From Cycas panzhihuaensis (taxonomy: Eukaryota; Cycadophyta): a DNA stretch of 64,000 bases. The notes below the pieces were generated by a model, which made no database searches, was not told where the DNA came from, and saw only the letters and a program-made list of their open reading frames with translations. The translations under genes were made by a program, and so were the position numbers. Within the stretch, counting starts at the first letter, position 1, and every line of letters starts with the position of its first letter. The stretch is taken from the NCBI GenBank assembly GCA_023213395.1, contig CM041465.1, forward strand, positions 177,265,741 to 177,329,740, given 5' to 3'. This document shows, in pieces, positions 48,501 through 58,989 of this stretch.

Positions 48501-48600
48501 TCAACTATTATTTAAGTGAATATAAACTTGCATACATCTTCACCAAAGTGCTTACTAAGGATCAATTTATAAAGATATACCAAATTAGTACTCATAGATG
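45540..48600 (+). pseudogene. Pol of copia F: integrase, RT, RNase H (broken)
   Basis: GAG-pre-integrase LWHDCLGHLNYK near 45930; integrase FIDNYTKKAWVYF near 46180 and LRSDNGKEY near 46305, which keeps the second Asp, but the third acidic residue is lost (IAKKKNHT). Linker 46847-47134 is acidic. RT has KARLIAQGFKQKEGIDYEETFA near 47285 and YMDDLLI near 47675. RNase H follows to about 48500 with many stops. It is the most decayed pol here. Confidence 0.8.
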
Positions 48601-48713
48601 TTATCCTTAAGGGGGGATGTATCAACAAGGATAAAGAAGCAGGATAGTTCTAGCCTTCATGATAACACAACTATTGTAGGTTGCAGGTTCTCCACATTCA
48701 CATTAAGGGAGGA

Positions 48714-49059
48714 TATTAATACAATAGTTATTTTTTAATCCACTGGTTAATGTTAACATAGTGGTTTAACTTAATTGTGATTAACAAAATGGTGTGACTT
48801 ATGTAAGGGGTCGCAACCCTTATTAGTTAACACCTTTTGGAAGGATGTCAATATCCTAGAGCCCTTGTATATTCATCTCAAGCAAGTGGTAATCAATATG
48901 ATCAATAGATCTTTATGGTGGATTTTTTCCTAGAATGGTTTTCCATATATATTTAATATATTATGTAATTATTTTTTATATTTATCTTGTTTGCTTATTA
49001 TATATGGTAAAAGATTTTGTGGATGTAAATATGTATGAGCTCATTTATATTTCTTAATA
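48714..49059 (+). repeat. 3' LTR of copia F
   Basis: 346 bp, aligned to the 5' LTR with several small indels and many transitions. Ends TTCTTAATA. Confidence 0.8.
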
Positions 49060-49361
49060 ATATACAAGTTGATAGTGTGTGCTATTTTATTTTAGATATC
49101 CTAATTATAGAATTATTAAGAGACCCCAGGAGGATGGGTGGAGGTAGTGAGAAGATGTAAACTTGAATAATAGTTGGAATGGGCCACATTGATCATGACC
49201 AACTTGAGGATGCAATTAAACTAGATTAAGGTAGCTAGGCATAGGGGATTCTCTTATTGTACTCTTCCCTAATGTTGGTTTCTTTACTATTTTCGAGGAG
49301 TAGGTTCAAGGATAGGTCCCCATCCACTGGCTAATAGGGATGTTTTGGTTCACAAGTATCT
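49060..49361 (+). pseudogene. G: antisense-gene copy, second fragment
   Basis: Resumes after copia F. Blocks GGWVEVVRRCK, EWATLIMTNL, GFSYCTLP-CWFLYYF and VLVHKYL correspond in order to GRWMATIRRYK, DWATLIVTNM, GFSYYTLLQC and MVHKWQ in element A. Interrupted at 49362 by element E; the last five bases are its TATCT duplication. Confidence 0.65.
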
Positions 49362-49652
49362 TGCTAGAATTAGGAATGTAATAATCACAAAACCCTAATG
49401 ATAAGTAAGAGATAAATAATAAAGTACAAAAGATGATGTACAAAATAAACACCATGTTAGAGAATTGGCTAAAACTCAATTATAAATAAAGAAGAGTGCA
49501 TACTTATAATATAAGCTCACCACTAGTGAGATAACCCCATTGGACTAGTTAGAGGTGGCACATATATCAAGGTGGCCCACAACTCTAATATAAAATACAA
49601 GAAATCGAGAGAGTTTACATAAGGTTAATGTAATTGGATATTACGCCCAATA
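49362..49652 (-). repeat. 3' LTR of element E
   Basis: 291 bp. On plus it begins TGCTAGAATTAGG and ends GCCCAATA. It differs from the 5' LTR mainly by transitions. Confidence 0.85.
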
Positions 49653-51330
49653 TTTCCCCTATAATAGTCAATTATATAAATATCATCACATCAATAATAA
49701 GCTCGAGTCTTCAAACGTCTACTGGATCATAAATGCTGCTACACAGAATAAACAAGCTGCCAAAGTCCATATGAAGTGGAGTCCATCTACCAAAATATAT
49801 GGGTCATCAGTCGTTGCAACTGCCAATTAGGTAAGAACTCCCTTTATATACATGGATCAATTAGGAGCTAGCAAGAGTAGTTAGATAAGGTCCCACCCCT
49901 TACTCATATGGGAGTGAAAGTAGAAAAAATATATATAAAGCACATGGCACATGGCACATGGTAAGCAAGAGTAGCTTTTAAAAGTATGTCCTACCTCTTG
50001 CTCAATAGGACTAGCACTTCTTCAACATTTAATGGCTAGAAATACAATGGCACTATGGCCTTAAACATGACACATGGGCTAAAAGATGCCTCATTAGGCT
50101 AACAACTTGCCACCATGGGCAAAAATAACCAGCATTAAAAGTTCTTACATGACTAAAAAATAATATATGACTTGTATAGCATATATGACTTTCTCTCATA
50201 AATGAAGTACAATATGATCACAATGGGTTCTTCAAGAGCTAAAAATAAGTCTATGGTACATGTTATCCCCCCAGTTGGGGTACATTACATCAAGAATCCT
50301 CGAAAATACAATATGTACCTATAGAAGTTGAGAAAAAATGAAGATAAATAATAACTTATAACTTTGAATGAAAAAATATCCATGAGAATAGCTCTAGAAT
50401 ATGTCAAATGACCTGCCAAATAGACGAGAGTGAAAAATGACCTCCCAATCTTAAGATATAGTCAAAAAAATGACTAGTACTCTAGAAAATAATACAAATA
50501 GGGACTAGCCCCCTCCATAAGTTGGCTGCAGGTAACATTAAGTCACCATGAGATCGAGGGTTGAAAACTAAAGGAAGTGACAGACTCGAAATAATTATGC
50601 AATATAACTTAATTCAATTTTTCAAAATGAAAAAAAAATACACCTTTTCCAATGAAATTTGAAATCCACCTTATATTTTTTATATGAAAATATAAGTAAA
50701 AATATGAAAATATAACCCTAAAATATTTTAGGGTTCCATCATTTTTGTGTGTGTTATAGGGGCAATGCCATTGTTGTGTTTCTCTTTAGTCTGTGAGTTG
50801 TAGGGGCACCGTTGTTTATCGTTTGCCATTGTAGGTTTATATTAGAGGGGCAGCTATCATTGAGTAACAAGCAGGGTTAAGGAAGAGGTCCACTATTATG
50901 TCACTATAGCAATCTTGCGTTATCTTCTCCTCGGTGTTAACATCCTAGAGATCCACTTCTCGTTGTTAACATCTATTACATCACTATTAGATGCTCACCA
51001 GTTCATTGTGCTGCATTGGATATCAATGGGCATTGCTACACTTGGGTTGGAGTTGAAGCACAGAGCTGCCATTGTTCTTTGAGTTTATAGGGATGGCCAC
51101 TATGGTGAGATGCTTCAAACCATGGCTTGATGCTAAAACTGCCACCCAGAAAAATAACAAATGGACAAAATGTTAAAATAGAACCTACATTCTTGTTTGC
51201 TTCTTTTCTATTTGAGCACATTTTCTAGCAATCTCCTTCATATATTCTTCAAAATGATGATGGAGATAATTACAGTAATTATCAAAGAAGAAAAGGTTAC
51301 CATTGAGTTATTTCTATCAAAATCAATAAA
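49653..51330. other. Interior of element E, left part
   Basis: No recognisable coding sequence on either strand. About 50740-51180 is less AT-rich, and short frames such as 51036-51221 minus look fortuitous. It could hide more captured host sequence that I cannot name. Confidence 0.4.
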
Positions 51331-51770
51331 ATGCATAGCCTATTCAGTCATCACCATAAGAACCATCAGCCACCAGAGGCTTCCTAAGGAGGCCCATATC
51401 CACCCACAGTATGAGGAGAAACAGTAAAGATATACTTTAAAGCTAACCCTGACTTCCACTTGGGTGAAAGAAATGGCAATGTTGTAATGGTACTAGTGAA
51501 TGAATTAGATCCCCACTAGCAATGGATCATGGATACCACTTGGGGTGTTAAGGCAAAAGATGAAGCTGGGTTCCCAGCATTTACCTTGATAAACAAAGTG
51601 ACTGGCCAAGCATTGAGGCATGATGGATGAGCAGAGAATGAAAGGGTTAGCTTGGGTACTTATCATCCAGATGATTTGAACGAGGTAATTCTTTGGATCC
51701 AAAGTGTAGATGCTGTTAAAGTTTACCAGTGTATTCGTCCAAATGGAAGAAGAATAGAGAACCAAAAATA
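51331..51770 (+). pseudogene. EUL-domain (Euonymus-type) lectin pseudogene inside element E
   Basis: EUL proteins are plant nucleocytoplasmic lectins with a beta-trefoil domain behind a His/Pro-rich N-terminus; EULS3-type members are linked to stress responses. Here ATG at 51331 opens MHSLFSHHHKNHQPPEAS, then one frameshift, then HPQYEEK. The domain start reads VKIYFKANPDFHLGERNGNV from 51423, followed by DPH-stop-QWIMDTTW, VKAKDEAGFPAFTLINKVTG, RHDG-stop-AENERV, YHPDDLNEVILW and CIRPNG. Homology breaks off there, about two thirds through the domain, possibly at an exon edge. Two in-frame stops and a frameshift disable it. It lies antisense to the carrying element. I did not look for introns beyond this piece. 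Confidence 0.85.
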
Positions 51771-52740
51771 GAAGATCTTTCCTATACTGAGTTCTTCACA
51801 TTAGCCCCATGTTGCATTGAAATTTAATTTCCATATTTGCTTGAAATGCATTATGATATTTAGCTACATAAACCTATATCGAATGATCCACAACTAGATC
51901 TATAGGAGCCAAAGGATTGATCTTACTGGTATGATGGCCATTAAGATGGGACACTTATTTGAAGATAGTGAACTCTTTAGATATATGTTGGGATAATTGC
52001 CTAGAAGGTAGAATGCCTCTACATTCTATGTTACTCTCAATGATGATGCATAATAAATTGAGACCCCACATCCTAAAAGCTATTTATCTACAGTCCTTCT
52101 CTAGCTGCTCACTAACAAGATGATTTGGTAGATTTTTTTTTCTTTTCTTTTCTTTTTTAACATAAAGACATAGGCCAGATTTGAAGGCCTTAAATACAGA
52201 AATCATTTAATTTTTTTCAAATACAATAAGTCACAACGAGAATATATATCAGTAGAATGAATATAGAACCTTTATCCACCTATAGATCTGCAAACAAAAT
52301 TTGAAATAGAGTCACTCCTGGCTAAGAAGGACTCTCTCAATTGCTGTCAATAATCCTGGTTGTATTCTTATCCACTGACGTGGAACAGAGATGGTCTTCG
52401 AGTAGTTGGAATAAGATTTTGTGGACTTTCACCAGCATGTAAATTTATTATGGTACCACATATGGAGAAGATGTCCACTTAAGCAGCATCAACAGGCTTC
52501 AAACAACTACAAAACTTCAAAATGGACTTAAAAATAGCCTCTCATCAACATCAAAACAACCCTTCAAAACTTGATAATAGTCCCATAACAAAATATGCAT
52601 AAGATGTAACTTGAAATGATCTTTAACTTGACAAAGTCACCAAACAGACACATAAAAAAAAAATTACAAGGCTTGAAAGCTAAAAAACAAGGATAATATG
52701 TACTAGGGTTTACAAGAAATACCTCTAAGGATTGAACCTT
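51771..52740. other. Interior of element E, right part
   Basis: No recognisable coding sequence. It contains a T/C-rich tract near 52133-52157. The last 14 bases before the LTR (52741-52754) are the primer site. Confidence 0.4.
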
Positions 52741-52754
52741 GGGCTCTGATACCA

Positions 52755-53049
52755 TGTTAGAATTAGAAATGTAATAATCACAAAACCCTAATGATGAGTA
52801 AGATATAAACAATAAAGTATAAAATATGAAGTATGTATAAAATAGACACCATGTTGAAGAATTAGCCGAAACTCAATTATAAACCAAGAAGAATACATAC
52901 TTATGGTAGAAGCTCACCACTAGTGAGAGAACCCTATTGGACTACTTAGAGGTGGCACATATATCAAGGTGGCCCACAACTCTAATATAAAATACAAGAA
53001 ATAAAGAGAGTTTACATAAGGTTAATATAATTAGGTATTCCACCTAACA
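52755..53049 (-). repeat. 5' LTR of element E
   Basis: 295 bp. On minus it begins TGTTAGGTGG and ends CTAACA, followed directly by the primer site. Confidence 0.88.
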
Positions 53050-53283
53050 TATCTCACAAGGTTTTAGAGTTTGGAAGGACTTGAGCAAGTGAGTCATACC
53101 GTATTCACCATGGCACTTGACTGATTAAGGATGGATGATTATATTATTGATCTATATAAGGAGATGCAGTGGGATATAGATGAGAAGGAGGAAGAGCTAG
53201 AGTTAAAGTAGGCTAGTGGAGAGTAGGGTGGTAGGGAAGAAGAGCCAGCCAAGGAGGGGGAGGTTAGGAGAGGAGGTGGCAAC
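53050..53283 (+). pseudogene. G: antisense-gene copy, third fragment
   Basis: After element E the sequence continues with a Glu/Gly-rich, GA-rich stretch, like the low-complexity part that follows the plant-mobile-domain-like region in A and B (compare 7750-7900 and 19640-19800). Interrupted at 53284 by copia D. The intron and coiled-coil exon, if present, would lie beyond D and outside the window. Confidence 0.5.
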
Positions 53284-53964
53284 TATTGAGAAAACTTGGT
53301 CCCAATAACTAGAAACTACCACCAAGATCTAAATTATTTTGCAACTAGTTATAAGAATTGAAACTAAAATTTAACATGTAAGTTTTTAAACCAAAGATAA
53401 TATAATAAATTAATTAAGAAACTAAAGTATCACATATATGCCATACATAACAAGGTAAAATCCTAGTAGTGTGCTAAGGAAATATTCACACAAGAAAGGT
53501 ATTAATTTTTATTATCTAAAAATAGAGAAATATACATAATCTGTAGTAGAATGCTCATAGTAATAACAACCAGCTATCTCTTCTTAATACAATACATTAA
53601 ATACCATCAACATAATGAAAAAACATAATAAATAAGGCTATATGAGAGAGTCATACAAGGCATAAATCTTGACCATCAAATCACGGGTATTTTGAATGAA
53701 TGGCCCCAATTTTCTTTACAATTTAGTATGTTTTATAGCACTAGCTTTTTTGGTTAGGGGCTACCATCCCCAAACCCTCTCTTTGCACGTATGCGATTGG
53801 GGGGGGGGGAGGGGTGGGGGGGGGCTTCATCTCCCTCCCCAATCCCCCAACTAAGGGGGGCTCTTGTCTCCCTTAAATCCCCCCACGAAAGTTTGGAGAG
53901 AAAACCAGGTTACCAACTTATCAAAACTTTTATCTCCAAAATATTGTTGTCACATTATCTAATA
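53284..53964 (-). repeat. 3' LTR of copia D
   Basis: About 681 bp, the reverse complement of the copia-1 LTR with many substitutions. It contains a G-rich run at 53799-53823, the decayed counterpart of the GGGGCGGGAG block of copia-1. Confidence 0.8.
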
Positions 53965-54009
53965 ATCCCCACCTTAATAACAATTTACCTTATACCTTTC
54001 CTAGACCAT

Positions 54010-55502
54010 TCATCACCTTTTCTATAAACTAAGAGAAGTCAGGTACCATTTGAACTTCTCTAATAGTACTAGTTTTTTGAACATGTTAGCATAATTCTAT
54101 TTTGTATTAACCTTCTCAAATGCCACTATACCTACTTCCATAACCTGTCTAATAAAATGGTACTTAAGAGCAATATGCTTTATCCTACTATGATAAGATA
54201 GATTCTTTGCTAAGTAAATAGCACTTTAACTATCACAAAATACTTCTACCTTTTTCTATTTCCTTCTAAAATCAACTAATAGACCCTACAACTAGATTAC
54301 TTCCTTATAAGAATGTGCTATAGCAATATATTCTACTTCTGTAGTAGATAATACAATTATACTCTATAATTTTGACATCCAACTAACTGGACCATTTGCA
54401 AGAGTAAACATATAACCTAAAATAGACCTTCTCTTGTCTAAATCTCTTGTAAAGTCTGAATCAACATATCCATAAAGTTAATTACCTATACCATCAAAGG
54501 TAATGCAATAGTCACTTGTCCCCCTCAAATACTAAAGCACCCATTTCACTATTACCCAATGTTCCTTTTCTCGATTTGCCATAAACCTGTTAACAACACT
54601 AATTCCATGTGAAATGTTAGATCTTATATATACCATGTAATACATCAAACTTTCTACTGTACTAGCATAAGGTACATGAGATATGTAATCCTTTTTTTCT
54701 TTACTATTAGGACTCATATTTAAAGAAAGCTTAAAATGGGAAACTAACAGGATACTAGCTAGTTTCATATTTTTCATACCAAATCTGGTTATTACATTCT
54801 CCACATATTTCTGTTATGATAACCATAGCTTACTATTTTTTCTATTTCTATGTACCTTCATACCTAAGATTTATTTTGTAGCTCCTAGATCGTTTATATC
54901 AAAAGTCTTAGCTAATTGAGCTTTTAACTTATTGATTTCTTCCATACTCTTGCTTACAACTAGCATGTCATCAATATATAATACTAAGGTAATGAATAAG
55001 CTATTGTCCAAAAATTTAAAATAAACACAATGATCATGCTCACTTCTTTTGAAATTTTGGCTGTTTATGAAAGTATCAAACTTCTTGTACCATTGCCCAA
55101 GTGATTACTTCAGGCCATACAATAATTTCTCAAGCCTACAAATAAGTCTTTTCCTTCCATCTTATACAAACTCTTCTAGCTGATCCATATAGATATCCTT
55201 ATCTAAATCTCCATGCAGAAAAGTTATTTTCATATCTAACTACTCCAACTCCAAATTAAGAGAAGCTACCAATACTAATAGAACCCAAATTGAAATAAGT
55301 TTAGTAACTAGTAAAACAATCTCATGAAAATCAATACCTGCTTTATGTGTAAAGCCTCTAGCCACCAATCTTTCTCTATATTTATCAATCTTTCCATTAA
55401 TATCTATTATCTTTTTGAAAACCCATGTGCAACTAATAATCTTCCTATTATGTAGAAGTTCTACCAAGTCCCATGAATTATTTTTCTTTAAAGTATCTAT
55501 CT
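54010..55502 (-). pseudogene. RT and RNase H of copia D (broken)
   Basis: Minus frames: 55467-55240 (ISCTWVFKKIIDINGKIDKYR, start of RT), a YIDDMLV box near 54975, and 54804-54532 (SLMYYMVYIRSNIS, HWVIVKWVL). RNase H blocks run down to about 54100. Stops and frameshifts are frequent. It is collinear with copia-1 31740-33200. Confidence 0.8.
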
Positions 55503-55507
55503 CTTCC

Positions 55508-55805
55508 TGAAAAGGGTTAATATCACAAGGTCATTACATTAGTTGATTATTTCTAAAAAGGGTCTTAAGTGAATTTTAAATTAGATCACTTAAATAAAAT
55601 TCACTTTCATATATATTATGTGTAATTTCATTTCACTTAATTCTAATGCTTTCTCTCTTAATATAAAAGTAAAAGCTCAATGGAGGAGGCTCATTCTTAC
55701 CTCCCTATTTTGTGAGAGCTACTCTCTTTCTCTCAAGTCTCTCTTACTTTCATGTTTGCCTTTGTATTTAGTGCATGGAGATGAATAATAGATCCACTCT
55801 TTTCA
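55508..55805 (+). repeat. 5' LTR of copia C
   Basis: 298 bp, TGAAAAGG to TTTTCA. TATAAAAG at 55662-55669 is a good TATA box. Confidence 0.9.
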
Positions 55806-55820
55806 TGTGGTATTATAGCT

Positions 55821-57810
55821 TCCTTCCTTTATATTTTTCACTTATACTTGCAATGGATCCATCACTTCCTTTTCCCCCATAATCCATGTGGTGAAGGAGA
55901 TTGTGAAAGTAGATTTAGAAATATTTTCAAGTTTTTATCATAATATATTTAGTGTTGTTTACTTTTCTTTTCTCTTTTGTAGGTTTAGAAGCATAATACA
56001 AGGAGTTGTAAGGCCTAAGGATTCCAATCCTTTGGTGTCCATTTATACTATCTCATTCTTCTTTTCTTTCCTCTTATTTTGTCCATTTAACAAGGGGAAA
56101 TGCTACCAAAATTTTTCTAGCTTTTATAAGAATGATTGTAAGGGGAGATTCTACCCATTTTTTAAAAATAATTTGGAGCCATTTAAAATATCCATCATTA
56201 TATGCTCTCACCTTACCTATATTAGGATCCTAGTGATAAAAAAATAATGGAAATTTCATATAGTATCATGTGTTAATGAGATATTAGTAAGTTAAAATTT
56301 GTATAGATATAAAATTTACTTACTAAACTTCACAGGTCTACAAAATCTTCTACAAATCTCTAATTGACCTAATTCTAATTGTCAAAGATGAGGCTCTAAG
56401 TCTACTTTCTAGCACAAAAATTGGCATCTAATTTTGATGTCGTATGATAAAGTTATTACTATTTTAGTGAACAACATTTATTTTTAGTAAGAATTCTAGA
56501 AAAATAGATTCTTCTAACTTTACGGAACTACAAAAAAAAATTAGAACTCATTTAGACCTTATTCCACTTCCTAAAGATAAAGCTCTAAGACTAGTTTACA
56601 ACACAAAAACTAGCACTCCATTTCATTATTGTGGGAGAAAGTTATTATTGATTTAGTGAAGACTACTTTTTTTTTGTATTAAAAAAAAAAAAGTAAAGAA
56701 ATTTTCTTCCTTCTTTTTATATGGCTTAAAACTCCATTCTAAAGGCGAGTAAAAAACACCTGGATTGGAGTAATATATGGTTTCCTCACTCACTTATTAG
56801 CATTATATTTTATCACTCCAAAATCACTTCAAGTAAGCATTTTATTTTTAGTTAAATATATGTTTGATACAATTTAATAATATTTTTACTCTTCCTAAAA
56901 GGAATGTATCATGTATGCTATTTTCTGCTATCTTGTGCCTGTTCACACATTAGCCAAGGTTGAGATACCTTGGTTGGAAAAATTCCATGTCATAAAGAAG
57001 ATGTGGGTTTCAAGTTGGGATTAGACTAAAACAGAATATTAGTGAGGTTTGGTTAGCCATACTATCATGCCTTAATCAGGGATCATCCTGATAACCAACT
57101 AGGAAAACTAAAACTTTAATATAAGATTAAAATATACATGATTCAATATCTATCATAGGGATAGGTATGCATATACTACTCTTTAGAGGAGGTATATAAC
57201 TACTTATTGGTAAACTGGGTGAGGATTAAGAGTACCTAGGCTCCATTGTGACTTGGATTTCATCACCAGGCATAATTACAAGTATCATGGGTGAAGGCCA
57301 ACTTAATTCTACTAGAAGCCTAAGCATCCCTTCAACAACCTCAACTACATGTTAGACACAAGTTACAAGTATTAGGTTGATTATGCATCCTATATTTGAG
57401 TTTCAAGTTATGTATACCTAATGATATCAGCTTCTACATTAGCCTACAATCTTGTATATTGATCACTTATTTATAAAAAGTGATCCATAGTGTAATCATA
57501 ATCATAGTGCTTCTTATATTCCTGTTGCATTAGGATAGTATTTGTCACAAGTATCAGTAGCCAATTTTTATCATAGTACTTCTCATATTCCTACTACGTT
57601 AGGTTAATATTTATCACAAATATTGATGACTTTTCTTTAAGTTGCTCCCTTCATCTTTGAGCAACCATTCTCACTTCTTCTTCCTTCTACTACACTACTT
57701 CATTACATCTCTCATTTGTAAACAGTGATTGGTCATTTATTGCCATCACTTTTATAATCCTTTATGTATTTCTTCCATTCTCAAAAGATACCTTATCTTC
57801 ATAGTTTAAA
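55821..57810 (+). other. Long leader of copia C
   Basis: About 2 kb between the primer site and gag. The open frame 55888-56247 is Phe-rich and unlike any family I know. No nested LTR pair is seen inside. It may be a genuine long leader or contain an unrecognised older insertion. Confidence 0.4.
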
Positions 57811-58830
57811 CAAAATATGAATTGCATTTTAAAAGGGAAAGAAAATTAGGACATATGGTTCACTGGTGTCAGAAATACTGTAAAGTATGAAGGTCTGTAG
57901 AGAGATCATTTAAAACCTACACCGTTTGTTGTAGCTACGACTACCTCAGTTTCTTCTAGAGGAGGTGCTCCAATTACTCCCATTAAAGCTATAGTTAAAT
58001 GCCAATGGAAACTTGATGATGATAAAATCTATGCAAGGATACTTCTTGTCACTAATTATTCCTTGTATAATCTCATTGATGAAGTTGTACATGATACGTC
58101 ATGGAAAGTTCTTGAAGTTCTTAAGAAGAACTTTGATACTAAATCAAATTTAAAATTTGTTCACTTAGTGCTGAAGATAAATAAATTAAAAATGTAGAAA
58201 GGACATGCAAGTAAAATAATCAATCTCCTTCAACTAATCAAGCAAGCCATTAATAAAGATTTTAAAACTCAATGTATTACATGGGCTTTCTTGATTTAGT
58301 CATGTCTCCATATCCTAGATTACAAAAATCTATTGGGAAGTCTTCAATCTAGTGGCACTTTGAAGACCCTAAACTTTGAGGCTCTTGCTGATAAGTTCAT
58401 TAAATTTGATAAGACCTTTGATACCAACTTTACCACTATATCAAATCTAACTGATGCTACTTTTGAAATAGAAGAAGATCTTTGTTATACCAAAAATCAA
58501 GGTTAATACTCTCGTAGAAGTGGTAATTCCCGTGGAAGAGGAATAGGTAGATAATAAGGATAATGTCCTCTTAGTCAATAGGCTCCTTAACTCCAACAAA
58601 AACAGTCTCAAGGCCAAGGCCAAAATAATTAACCTAGGCCTAGATCTAATAATCAGAGACAATCCAACCAATCCAATACTTCTTATAGAATTGGAAATTA
58701 AATAATTGTGAGCCAAAGGTGTAATAGAAAAGGACATTATGCCAAAAATTATAAAACTACCACCAACAAACTACAAAGCTATCAATAGTGCCATGGTACA
58801 CATAATATTGATAATACTTCTTTTGAAGAT
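57811..58830 (+). pseudogene. Gag of copia C
   Basis: UBN2/copia-type gag: WFTGVRNTVKYEGL near 57855, WKLDDDKIYARILL near 58010, DTSWKVLEVLKKNFDTKS near 58100 and a Gly/Arg-rich stretch near 58510. The nucleocapsid knuckle near 58710-58755 has both outer Cys replaced (SQRCNRKGHYAKNY). Several stops. Confidence 0.75.
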
Positions 58831-58989
58831 ACTTTTGGTGGAACGCAATTTTCTCATGCACACCTTCAAAGAATTAGGACCACTTCATTAAATATTATTG
58901 ATAGATCTACTAAGTATATTAAGACTCATTATAGCTATGCTTATTCACTTTTACCTTCACCACTTGGAGTTGTAAATAGTGCACCTCAA

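Larger units (their letters stand above)
43021..49059 (+). mobile_element. Ty1/copia element F, heavily decayed
   Basis: 6039 bp. LTRs 43021-43342 and 48714-49059 align. Primer site TGGTATTAAAG at 43343 and polypurine tract TTAAGGGAGGAT before 48714. Flanks TTATA and ATATA agree at four of five bases, consistent with a decayed target duplication. It inserted into G. The pol order protease-integrase-RT-RNase H marks it as copia. Confidence 0.85.
49362..53049 (-). mobile_element. Non-autonomous LTR element E carrying a EUL lectin fragment
   Basis: 3688 bp. LTRs 49362-49652 and 52755-53049 align along their whole length. On the minus strand the primer site TGGTATCAGAGCCC (52741-52754) follows the 5' LTR and a purine tract AGGGGAAA (about 49653-49661) precedes the 3' LTR. 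The perfect duplication TATCT flanks it at 49357-49361 and 53050-53054. The 3.1-kb interior has no gag or pol. Its only recognisable content is a EUL-domain lectin pseudogene on the opposite strand. It must have been mobilised by another element's enzymes. Confidence 0.85.

Noticed and set aside
51505-51765. Minus-strand 86-codon frame
   Set aside because: It is the shadow of the EUL lectin pseudogene read on the plus strand.
53799-53823. G-rich run as a regulatory G-quadruplex
   Set aside because: It corresponds to an ordinary GC-rich block of the copia-1/D LTR and shows no independent conservation here.
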